Shown here: piece after piece, positions 1-6,689 of the stretch
Position numbering within the stretch: the first letter of the stretch is position 1
Layout: each line of letters begins with the position of its first letter
Assembly: GCA_900769525.1 (NCBI GenBank)
Contig: CAAGGY010000175.1
Location: 1 to 17,927 of the forward strand
Length of the DNA stretch: 17,927 nucleotides
Direction: 5' to 3'
Origin: an uncultured Alistipes sp.
GTDB lineage: Bacteria; Bacteroidota; Bacteroidia; Bacteroidales; Rikenellaceae
The notes under the pieces: model-generated
Databases searched by the model: none
What the model was told of the DNA's origin: nothing
Seen by the model: only the letters and a program-made list of their open reading frames with translations
Translations under genes and position numbers: made by a program

Positions 1-7
1 AACACCA

Positions 8-28
8 CCCTACCCAACCCCACCACCC
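8..28 (-). other. Possible G-quadruplex motif past proS
   Basis: On the minus strand this stretch has four runs of at least three G separated by loops of 4, 2 and 2 nt (the plus strand has C-runs at 8-10, 13-15, 18-21 and 26-28). It fits the usual G3+N1-7 rule for a quadruplex. In a transcript reading through proS it would lie just beyond the long hairpin at 31-157. Whether it folds in vivo, and what lies beyond the window edge, is not known. Confidence 0.4.
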
Positions 29-30
29 AA

Positions 31-157
31 TTTCTTGTCAGAAGGGGTTAGATTTGGCTTATCGCAAAAGCGAGCACCCGAGGATAGTACTCAAACGTAC
101 AGCCTCGGGTGCTCAACTTTTTGGGATAGGTCGAAGATGACCCCTTATCACAAGAAA
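31..157. terminator. Long nested inverted repeat after proS, probable terminator
   Basis: The two arms run 31-83 and 103-157. From outside in they pair as 8 bp (31-38 with 150-157), a 3x3 internal loop, 7 bp (42-48 with 140-146), a weaker 11-nt part, a TATC/CAAAA part, and a perfect 12-bp GC-rich stem (72-83 with 103-114) around a 19-nt loop. The outer arm starts directly after the proS stop codon. The inner stem followed by GCTTTTG on the minus strand could end proS transcription, and the plus strand has CTTTTT after the stem. The whole repeat is much longer than a terminator needs. It could also be a structured RNA or a small palindromic mobile repeat. Confidence 0.6.
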
Positions 158-1642
158 TTAATAGCTCTTTGCGAACAATACACGGAACTTCGAAGGCTTG
201 CCTGAGAATACGCAAGTACCCTCCTCCTCGACAACATCCATAGGGATACAGCGAATTGTCGCCTTTGTAGCCTCCTTAATAGCCTGCTCAGTCTCGGGAG
301 CGCCATCCCAGTGTGCTGAGATGAAGCCACCCTTCTCGTTGAGCACCTGCTGGAACTCCTCCCAACTGTCAACCTTAGTAATCATCGAGTTGCGGTACTC
401 CAAAGCCTTATTAAAGATATTTGCCTGAATCTCGTCGAGCAAAGCTACGATGCGCTCTGTAAGGCCCTCCTGCGATACCGACTCCTTGCTGAGCGTATCA
501 CGGCGAGCAAGCTCGATAGTGCCATTCTCCAAGTCACGAGGGCCGAGTGCAAGACGCACAGGCACACCCTTGAGCTCGTACTCAGCAAACTTAAAGCCTG
601 AGCGCACATTGTCACGAGCGTCAATCTTCACTGATACACCCTTTGCACGAAGCTCCTTGGCCATCTGCTCGAAGCGCTCAACAACCTGCAAGCGCTGCTC
701 CTCACCCTTATAGATAGGCACCATAACAACCTGGATAGGAGCGAGTTTTGGAGGAAGCACAAGACCGTTATTATCAGAGTGATCCATAATCAAAGCACCC
801 ATAAGGCGTGTAGAGACACCCCACGATGTAGCCCATACATACTCCTGCTTACCCTCCTTAGATGTGTACTGCACATCGAAGGCCTTAGCGAAGTTCTGTC
901 CGAGGAAGTGCGAAGTACCGCTCTGCAAAGCCTTACCATCCTGCATCAACGCCTCGATAGTGAGAGTGTCAACAGCACCTGCAAAGCGCTCGTTAGGTGA
1001 CTTGTGGCCTACGATAACTGGCACACCCATCCACTCCTCAGCGAAAGTTTTGTAGACGTTAATCATGCGCTCTGTCTCCTCGATAGCCTCCTGAGCTGTA
1101 GCGTGAGCCGTATGGCCCTCCTGCCACAAGAACTCTGCAGTACGCAAGAACAGACGTGTACGCATCTCCCAACGAACAACGTTGGCCCACTGGTTGCACA
1201 AGATTGGAAGGTCACGATAAGAGGTAATCCAATTCTTATATGTGTTCCAGATGATTGTCTCAGACGTTGGACGCACGATGAGCTCCTCCTCGAGTCGTGC
1301 CGCAGGGTCTACAACGACACCCTTGCCCTCCTCATCGTTCTTGAGGCGGTAGTGAGTAACCACGGCACACTCCTTAGCGAAGCCCTCAACGTGGCTCGCC
1401 TCACGTGAGAAGAACGACTTAGGGATGAATAGTGGGAAGTAGGCATTCTCGTGACCTGTCTCCTTGAACATACGGTCGAGCACATCACGCATCTTCTCCC
1501 AAATAGCATAGCCATAAGGCTTGATAACCATACAGCCACGGACTGCTGAGTTCTCAGCGAGGCCCGCCTTAATAACCAAGTCGTTGTACCACTGCGAGTA
1601 GTTCTCGTCGCTCTTGGTTAGATCCTTTAATTCAACTGCCAT
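158..1642 (-). CDS. proS: Prolyl-tRNA synthetase, type 3 (short, archaeal/eukaryote-like)
   Basis: This cytoplasmic class II aminoacyl-tRNA synthetase charges tRNA-Pro with proline using ATP. The 494 residues match the short ProRS form without the editing insertion found in E. coli ProRS. Visible signatures are the proline-pocket region with RPTSET, the motif 2 region RTRLFLRTAEFLWQEGHTAH, and the motif 3 region GVSTRLMGALIMDHSDNNG followed by LVLPPKLAP. An anticodon-binding domain follows, then a C-terminal zinc-like domain ending in VLFAKSY. That last domain keeps only two cysteines (RCIP and GTCVF), so zinc binding is doubtful. The C-terminal tyrosine is typical of this ProRS class. The ATG at 1642 gives the expected N-terminus and lies about 30-60 nt downstream of two consensus -7 boxes. 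The gene is transcribed alone and ends at the hairpin at 31-157. Confidence 0.97.
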   Translation of the reverse strand: MAVELKDLTKSDENYSQWYNDLVIKAGLAENSAVRGCMVIKPYGYAIWEKMRDVLDRMFKETGHENAYFPLFIPKSFFSREASHVEGFAKECAVVTHYRLKNDEEGKGVVVDPAARLEEELIVRPTSETIIWNTYKNWITSYRDLPILCNQWANVVRWEMRTRLFLRTAEFLWQEGHTAHATAQEAIEETERMINVYKTFAEEWMGVPVIVGHKSPNERFAGAVDTLTIEALMQDGKALQSGTSHFLGQNFAKAFDVQYTSKEGKQEYVWATSWGVSTRLMGALIMDHSDNNGLVLPPKLAPIQVVMVPIYKGEEQRLQVVERFEQMAKELRAKGVSVKIDARDNVRSGFKFAEYELKGVPVRLALGPRDLENGTIELARRDTLSKESVSQEGLTERIVALLDEIQANIFNKALEYRNSMITKVDSWEEFQQVLNEKGGFISAHWDGAPETEQAIKEATKATIRCIPMDVVEEEGTCVFSGKPSKFRVLFAKSY

Positions 1643-1672
1643 AATCTATGATTTTGTTTAATTCGTTTCGTA

Positions 1673-1697
1673 GCAAAGATATACCGATTAGGTATAT
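1673..1697 (-). promoter_or_regulatory. Second proS -7 box overlapped by a 7-bp inverted repeat
   Basis: A second perfect TATCTTTGC lies at 1673-1681, 32 bp downstream of the first, without a clear TTTG at the right distance. Between the two boxes ATATACC (1679-1685) and GGTATAT (1691-1697) form a perfect inverted repeat with a 5-nt spacer. In RNA from the upstream start this would be a hairpin at the very 5' end. As DNA it could be an operator covering the second promoter. Confidence 0.45.
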
Positions 1698-1704
1698 TCA
1701 TGGC

Positions 1705-1736
1705 GCAAAGATACGAAATAAACCTTAAATTTCAAA
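1705..1736 (-). promoter_or_regulatory. proS upstream promoter (Bacteroidota consensus)
   Basis: On the minus strand TTTG (1733-1736) is followed after 19 nt by TATCTTTGC (1705-1713). This is the TTTG-N19-TAnnTTTG arrangement of the major Bacteroidota sigma factor. Transcription should start near 1700, giving a leader of roughly 60 nt. The 16 nt at 1703-1718 recur exactly at the obgE promoter (15033-15048). Confidence 0.75.
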
Positions 1737-1744
1737 ACATAAAA

Positions 1745-1980
1745 TCACCAGCCTATAAACCCACATAAAATAACGAAATTCACAGCAGCAACAAAGCCCA
1801 ACATTTTCTCCCAAACAGGCATCACGCACAACAGTCGTAAAACGAGCAATTGGGTTAAATAAAGTAAGGATATAGCCCTAAAAATGCAAAAAAAATTTAG
1901 TCTTACAAAAAGCGGCAAACACAATGATTCACAGCATATAACACCGCACACAAGCTACAAACATTTGAGGCAAAAATTAA
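1745..1980. other. Intergenic stretch with no recognisable gene
   Basis: This part of the 527-nt proS-potA gap is A/T-rich. It contains a 68-codon open frame on the minus strand with a cysteine- and leucine-rich translation, no promoter and no family resemblance. I regard that frame as spurious. No repeat or RNA gene was seen here. Confidence 0.5.
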
Positions 1981-2019
1981 AAAAAAGTTTTTGAGCATAA
2001 TTTTATTGTCAAAAATTCG

Positions 2020-2027
2020 TATATTTG
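2020..2027 (+). promoter_or_regulatory. -7 box of the pot operon promoter
   Basis: TATATTTG matches TAnnTTTG. The nearest TTTG (1990-1993) is 26 nt upstream, further than the usual 19-21, so the -33 element is weak or different and an activator may be needed. Transcription from here would start near 2031 and leave a leader of about 140 nt before potA. Confidence 0.55.
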
Positions 2028-2034
2028 TGAACAA

Positions 2035-2052
2035 TATATACGCAAGTATATA
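2035..2052 (+). promoter_or_regulatory. GNRA-capped hairpin at the 5' end of the pot mRNA
   Basis: TATATAC, GCAA, GTATATA form a perfect 7-bp stem closed by C-G over a GCAA (GNRA) tetraloop. It begins within a few nucleotides of the predicted transcription start. A 5'-terminal stem-loop could protect the mRNA from decay or be part of a larger leader fold. Confidence 0.5.
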
Positions 2053-2069
2053 GTTTGTAGATTTTTTGT

Positions 2070-2134
2070 ACGGCCCGACGGGGTAAAATAAGGTGTCTGA
2101 AAATAGATATATTTATACTGCTTTCGTCGTCCGT
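2070..2134 (+). promoter_or_regulatory. Candidate structured leader element upstream of potA
   Basis: ACGG (2070-2073) pairs with CCGT (2131-2134), and CGACG (2076-2080) pairs with CGTCG (2125-2129). This gives a 9-bp helix with a CC/T internal loop. The 5' side could instead fold on itself (CCC 2074-2076 with GGG 2081-2083), giving two mutually exclusive states. The position, in a long leader of a solute-uptake operon, is where a riboswitch or protein-binding leader would sit. I do not recognise it as a known riboswitch class. Confidence 0.35.
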
Positions 2135-2169
2135 ATGGGGTTTATTAACTACTAATACTTTTTTGCTTA

Positions 2170-3555
2170 ATGGTGAAATCAAATTACATCATCGAGCTCT
2201 CGAACATCACCAAGACGTTTCCCGACAAGGTGGTTCTCGACGACGTCAGTTTGTCAGTAAAGAAGGGCGAGTTTCTAACAATTCTTGGCCCTTCGGGTTG
2301 TGGTAAGACCACACTACTGCGTCTTTTGGCCGGCTTTAACAGTGCCACAAAGGGTGAAATCCGTATCGGAGGTGAGGTAATGACCGACGTACCTCCACAT
2401 CTCCGACCTGTAAACACGGTATTTCAGCGTTACGCCCTATTCCCTAATTACAACGTTTTCGACAACATCGCCTTTGGCCTTAAACTTCAGAAGGTCGACA
2501 GAAAGGAGATTGAGCAGCGTGTCAAGCGTGCCCTCAAGATGGTGGGTATGACCGACTACGAGCACCGTGACGTACAGTCGCTCTCGGGTGGTCAGCAGCA
2601 GCGAGTGGCCATCGCTCGAGCTATTGTCAACCGTCCACAGGTGTTGTTGCTCGACGAGCCATTGGCAGCTCTCGACCTCAAGATGCGTAAGGATATGCAG
2701 ATGGAGCTCAAGGAGATGCACCGCTCGCTCGGTATCACCTTCGTGTATGTTACGCACGACCAGGAGGAGGCACTCACGCTCTCCGACACTATCGTGGTGA
2801 TGAACGAGGGTGTTATCCAGCAGATTGGCTCTCCAACAGACATCTACAACGAGCCTTGCAACGCCTTTGTTGCCGACTTTATCGGCGAGAGCAACATCCT
2901 CAACGCCACTATGGTGCGTGACCGCCTTGTAAGCTTTATGGGCAAGGAGTTCGAGTGTATCGACGAGGGCTTTGGCGAGAATACCCCCGTAGATGTTGTT
3001 GTGCGTCCTGAGGATGTCTACATCATTCGCAATGCCGAGGCTGCAATGTTCCACGGCACAGTGCGCTCGTGCATCTTCAAGGGTGTTCACTACGAGATGT
3101 TTGTCGACACGCCTGATGGCTACGAGATTATGATTCAGGACTATAACTGCTTCGAGGTAGGCAGCGAGGTGGGCATGATGATCAAGCCTGCCGACATCCA
3201 CGTAATGCGTAAGGAGCGCACCGAGAACCACGTCGAGGGTACTATCATCGACTCAACACACGTCGAGATTCTTGGCGAGAGCTTCGAGTGCGAGCCTTTG
3301 GAGGGCTTTGCACAGGGCGAGCAGGTAGACGTTGCCTTCGACTTCGACGCTGTGGAGCTTACTGACGACTCTGAGGATGGTATCTCATGGGGTACTATTC
3401 GCTTTATCCTCTACAAGGGCGACCGCTACCACCTCACCGTGCGTACCGACGATGGCGAGAATGTCTATGTCGACACTCACGATGTATGGGAGGACCTCGA
3501 CGAGGTGGGTATCACCATTGCCCCATCAGCACTACGCATCTCGAAGCGTAGCTAA
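2170..3555 (+). CDS. potA: Spermidine/putrescine ABC transporter ATPase PotA
   Basis: This is the cytoplasmic ATPase that drives PotBC-dependent polyamine import. The nucleotide-binding domain is complete: Walker A GPSGCGKT (residues 40-47), Q-loop Q86, signature LSGGQQQ (138-144), Walker B VLLLDE (158-163), D-loop ALD, and switch H196. At 461 residues it is about 80 longer than E. coli PotA. The extra length comes from a second TOBE-like unit. The first unit has YKG/FKG-type residues near VRSCIFKGVHYEMFVDTPDG and the second matches it near IRFILYKGDRYHLTVRTDDG. ATG 2170 follows an A/T-rich leader and directly precedes the expected N-terminus. It is the first gene of potABCD, with 48 nt to the potB ATG. 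The substrate class is inferred from all four Pot subunits together. Confidence 0.95.
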   Translation: MVKSNYIIELSNITKTFPDKVVLDDVSLSVKKGEFLTILGPSGCGKTTLLRLLAGFNSATKGEIRIGGEVMTDVPPHLRPVNTVFQRYALFPNYNVFDNIAFGLKLQKVDRKEIEQRVKRALKMVGMTDYEHRDVQSLSGGQQQRVAIARAIVNRPQVLLLDEPLAALDLKMRKDMQMELKEMHRSLGITFVYVTHDQEEALTLSDTIVVMNEGVIQQIGSPTDIYNEPCNAFVADFIGESNILNATMVRDRLVSFMGKEFECIDEGFGENTPVDVVVRPEDVYIIRNAEAAMFHGTVRSCIFKGVHYEMFVDTPDGYEIMIQDYNCFEVGSEVGMMIKPADIHVMRKERTENHVEGTIIDSTHVEILGESFECEPLEGFAQGEQVDVAFDFDAVELTDDSEDGISWGTIRFILYKGDRYHLTVRTDDGENVYVDTHDVWEDLDEVGITIAPSALRISKRS

Positions 3556-3603
3556 TAGAGTTTATACGTTTTATTGAATTATAATTGTTTCTATCTAAGA
3601 AGA

Positions 3604-4398
3604 ATGAATAGTTTGGTAAAATTATTTTCACGACGACGCACGTGGAGCATACCTTATGCTATCTTCCTTGCGATCTTTGTGGTGGTACCGCTCATTCTTG
3701 TTATGGTCTACGCCTTTCAGACCAATGATGGAGGCTTCTCGTTGGCCAACTTCGAGAAGTTTATCAACCAGCCTGAGGCTGCTAACACCTTCATCTACTC
3801 GATAGGTATAGCCCTGATAACCACCATTATATGTATAATATTGGGCTACCCTGCAGCCTACATCCTCTCGCGCGCCAACCTCTCAACAGCACGCCTTGTG
3901 GTGATGTTGTTCATCTTGCCGATGTGGATTAACGTGCTGGTGCGCACATTGGCTACAGTGGCTCTGTTCGACTTCTTACGTCTTCCGCTTGGCGAGGGAG
4001 CACTCATCTTTGGTATGGTCTATAACTTCCTACCATTCATGGTCTACCCTATCTACAACGTATTGCAGAAGATGGACCAGTCGCTTATTGAGGCTGCTGA
4101 GGATCTCGGTGCCACACCACGACAGGTCTTTACACGTGTGGTGTTCCCACTCTCAATGCCTGGTATCGTAAGTGGCATTATGATGGTCTTCATGCCTACA
4201 ATCTCGACATTCGCCATTGCAGAGTTGCTTACTATGAACAACATCAAGCTCTTCGGTACGACGATTCAGGAGAACATCAACAACGGCATGTGGCACTACG
4301 GTGCAGCATTGTCGTTGATTATGCTTGTTATTATTGGTATCACATCGCTGTTCACCGACTCATCGTCGGAGGATGGTGCTAACGAGGGACTACTATGA
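3604..4398 (+). CDS. potB: Spermidine/putrescine ABC transporter permease PotB
   Basis: This is an inner-membrane permease subunit, one half of the polyamine channel. The 264 residues contain about six hydrophobic helices, the first around residues 16-38. The cytoplasmic EAA loop begins EAAEDLGA at residues 163-170 and contacts PotA. I place the start at ATG 3604. A TTG 30 nt upstream is in frame but would add a polar stretch before the usual short basic N-terminus (MNSLVKLFSRRR). The stop codon overlaps the potC start in ATGA (4395-4398), so the two subunits are probably translationally coupled. Confidence 0.94.
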   Translation: MNSLVKLFSRRRTWSIPYAIFLAIFVVVPLILVMVYAFQTNDGGFSLANFEKFINQPEAANTFIYSIGIALITTIICIILGYPAAYILSRANLSTARLVVMLFILPMWINVLVRTLATVALFDFLRLPLGEGALIFGMVYNFLPFMVYPIYNVLQKMDQSLIEAAEDLGATPRQVFTRVVFPLSMPGIVSGIMMVFMPTISTFAIAELLTMNNIKLFGTTIQENINNGMWHYGAALSLIMLVIIGITSLFTDSSSEDGANEGLL

Positions 4399-5234
4399 TG
4401 AAACGAATACTATCAGGAGGATACTTGGTGCTTCTGCTCGTGATGCTCTACGCGCCTATTGTCATCATAGCCATCTTCTCGTTCACCGAGTCTAAGGTCT
4501 TGGGTAACTGGACAGGCTTCTCTACCGAGTTGTACACCTCGCTCTTCTCTGGTGGTGTGCGCTACTCGTTAGTCGATGCACTGAAGAATACCATTATCAT
4601 CGCATTGGTGGCAGCAGTTGTCTCTACACTGCTTGGCACCGTTGCAGCTATCGGTATCCACGACCTACGCTACGGCAAGCGACGTGCTATCAACTTTGTG
4701 AATAACATCCCAATCCTCAACCCCGACATCATTACGGGTATCTCACTCTTTTTGCTGTTTATTTCGTTGGGTGTCACTCAGGGATATACCACTGTTATTC
4801 TGGCACATATCGCCTTCTGTACGCCATATGTCGTACTTAGCGTTATGCCACGACTCACGCAGATGAACCCTAACATCTACGAGGCTGCTTTGGATCTTGG
4901 TGCTACGCCTATGCAGGCAATGCGACGCATCATCATTCCAGAGATTCGCCCAGGTATGATTTCGGGATTTATCCTCGCCTTCACGCTCTCTATTGATGAC
5001 TTTGCCGTTACCATCTTCACAAATGGTACTGATGGCCTTCAGACGTTGTCGACATATATCTATGCCGACGCCCGTAAGGGAGGTCTTACGCCAGAGCTTC
5101 GAGCACTCTCGACCATTATCTTGGTTGTTGTGGTGGTGTTGCTCATCATCGTAAACTACCGCGCTCGTCGCCAGGCTAAGCGTGCCGAGGAGCAGCAGAA
5201 GCAGGTAACAATTAAAAATCGTGTACGCCGATGA
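4395..5234 (+). CDS. potC: Spermidine/putrescine ABC transporter permease PotC
   Basis: This is the second inner-membrane permease, pairing with PotB. The 279 residues show about six membrane segments and an EAA loop with EAALDLGA at residues 163-170, the same position as in PotB. The C-terminus ends in a basic, Arg/Lys/Gln-rich cytoplasmic tail of about 25 residues. The start overlaps the potB stop by 4 nt (ATGA), and its own stop overlaps the potD start the same way (5231-5234). An alternative start one codon downstream (ATGATG) cannot be excluded. Confidence 0.95.
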   Translation: MMKRILSGGYLVLLLVMLYAPIVIIAIFSFTESKVLGNWTGFSTELYTSLFSGGVRYSLVDALKNTIIIALVAAVVSTLLGTVAAIGIHDLRYGKRRAINFVNNIPILNPDIITGISLFLLFISLGVTQGYTTVILAHIAFCTPYVVLSVMPRLTQMNPNIYEAALDLGATPMQAMRRIIIPEIRPGMISGFILAFTLSIDDFAVTIFTNGTDGLQTLSTYIYADARKGGLTPELRALSTIILVVVVVLLIIVNYRARRQAKRAEEQQKQVTIKNRVRR

Positions 5235-6649
5235 AAAAGTTTATTCTACATAGCTTAGCTCTTATCGCAGCCCTCATAGTGGTTGGTTGCGGTGTTAGCG
5301 ATGAGCGTGCTCACACCCTCAAAGTCTATAACTGGGGTGACTACATCGACGAGGACCTTATAGCCGAGTTCGAGGAGTGGTACGAGGAGCAGACAGGCGA
5401 AAGAGTGCAGGTCATCTACCAGACGTTCGACATCAACGAGGTGATGTTGGCAAAAATCGAGAACGGCATGGCCGACTTCGACGTAGTATGCCCCTCGGAG
5501 TATATCGTCGAGCGAATGATGCGCAATGAGCTTTTGCTGCCTATCCTCACACCAGAGTTTGAGCAGGAAATCAACGAGAAGGGTATCAACTATTTCGGTT
5601 GTGTATCGCCATATATCAAGGAGCAGTTCTCGCTGCTTGAGGCTCCCGAGGGCCAAAACCCTAACGACTACGCCGTAGGCTACATGTGGGGTACGACAGG
5701 TATCCTCTACAACACTAAGTATGTGACCGAGCAGGAGGCGATGTCGTGGGACTTGATGTTCGACAAGCGACTCCAGGACAAGATCCTTGTCAAGGATGCC
5801 TTCCGTGATGTCTACTCGCCAATTCTTATCTATGCCAAGACGTTGGAGGGACGCAAGAATGGCACCCTTGCAGAAGACCAGATGCTCGACATTGAGACTA
5901 TTCGTGAGCTTATGTACGATTCTTCGGATGAGGCTATCGCACTTGTCGAGAGCTACTTAAAGCGCATGAAGGAGCTTGTTGCTGGCTGGGAGGCCGACTT
6001 TGGCAAGGAGATGATGACCCAGGAGAAGGCCTGGATTAACCTTATGTGGAGTGGCGATGCTGTTTGGGCTATCGAGGAGGCTGCCGACGTAGATGTCGAG
6101 CTTGCCTACACCGTTCCTGAGGAGGGCAGCGTAGTATGGTTTGATGGCTGGGTAATCCCTAAATATGCCGTCAACACCCATGCTGCACGCTACTTCATCG
6201 ACTATATGTGTATGCCTGAGAACGCCATTCGCAACATGGACGCAACGGGCTATGTCAGCGTGGTGACTACCGAGGAGGTCTTGGAGCAGATTAGCTCGGA
6301 GGAGGACTACGACGAGCCTATCGACCTTAGCTACCTCTTTATCGACGCTGAGGGCAACCCTATTGAGGGCTCTGATAGCGTCTATACCGACCCTGTGTTG
6401 TATCCATGTCGCTCAGTCATCAACCGCTGCGCCGTGATGCACGACTCAGGTAACCGCACAGACAAGATGCTTGAGATGTGGTCACGTGTCAAGGGCGATA
6501 ACCTCTCGACAGGTATGCTTATTGGCATCATACTCTTCTTCAGCACATTGCTCATCTGGGGCGTTGCTCGCAAGGTTAACAACTACCGCAAGCAGCAGTC
6601 ACACCGCAAGCGTCGTCGCCACCACTATGTACACAAAGCAAAACACTAA
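5231..6649 (+). CDS. potD: Polyamine-binding lipoprotein PotD with a C-terminal membrane helix
   Basis: This is the substrate-binding protein of the importer. The N-terminus is a lipoprotein signal (MKKFILHSLALIAALIVVGC, lipid-acceptor Cys20). The mature part opens with the PotD-like motif LKVYNWGDYI, followed by PSEYIVERM and a two-lobe solute-binding fold. At 472 residues it is about 120 longer than E. coli PotD. Its last 50 residues hold a hydrophobic helix (about 428-446) and a very basic tail rich in Arg, Lys and His. By the positive-inside rule that tail would be cytoplasmic, so the protein could be held to the inner membrane at both ends. It overlaps potC by 4 nt and is followed 40 nt later by the beta-barrel gene, with no terminator between. 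Spermidine and putrescine cannot be told apart from sequence. Confidence 0.92.
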   Translation: MKKFILHSLALIAALIVVGCGVSDERAHTLKVYNWGDYIDEDLIAEFEEWYEEQTGERVQVIYQTFDINEVMLAKIENGMADFDVVCPSEYIVERMMRNELLLPILTPEFEQEINEKGINYFGCVSPYIKEQFSLLEAPEGQNPNDYAVGYMWGTTGILYNTKYVTEQEAMSWDLMFDKRLQDKILVKDAFRDVYSPILIYAKTLEGRKNGTLAEDQMLDIETIRELMYDSSDEAIALVESYLKRMKELVAGWEADFGKEMMTQEKAWINLMWSGDAVWAIEEAADVDVELAYTVPEEGSVVWFDGWVIPKYAVNTHAARYFIDYMCMPENAIRNMDATGYVSVVTTEEVLEQISSEEDYDEPIDLSYLFIDAEGNPIEGSDSVYTDPVLYPCRSVINRCAVMHDSGNRTDKMLEMWSRVKGDNLSTGMLIGIILFFSTLLIWGVARKVNNYRKQQSHRKRRRHHYVHKAKH

Positions 6650-6689
6650 CCAACATTTTATAAACTAAACGATTAACTCTAAACAAACG

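Noticed and set aside
1745..1951. 68-codon minus-strand open frame in the proS-potA gap
   Set aside because: It has no promoter box at a sensible distance, an odd Cys/Leu-rich composition and no conserved pattern; it appears to be chance in A/T-rich DNA.
2437..3231. 264-codon open frame antisense to potA
   Set aside because: It is a mirror of potA codon bias. The translation is His/Val/Leu-rich without motifs, and potA has complete ABC motifs on the other strand.
3574..3603. potB starting at TTG 3574
   Set aside because: ATG 3604 is in frame, gives the normal short N-terminus before the first helix, and is the stronger start codon.
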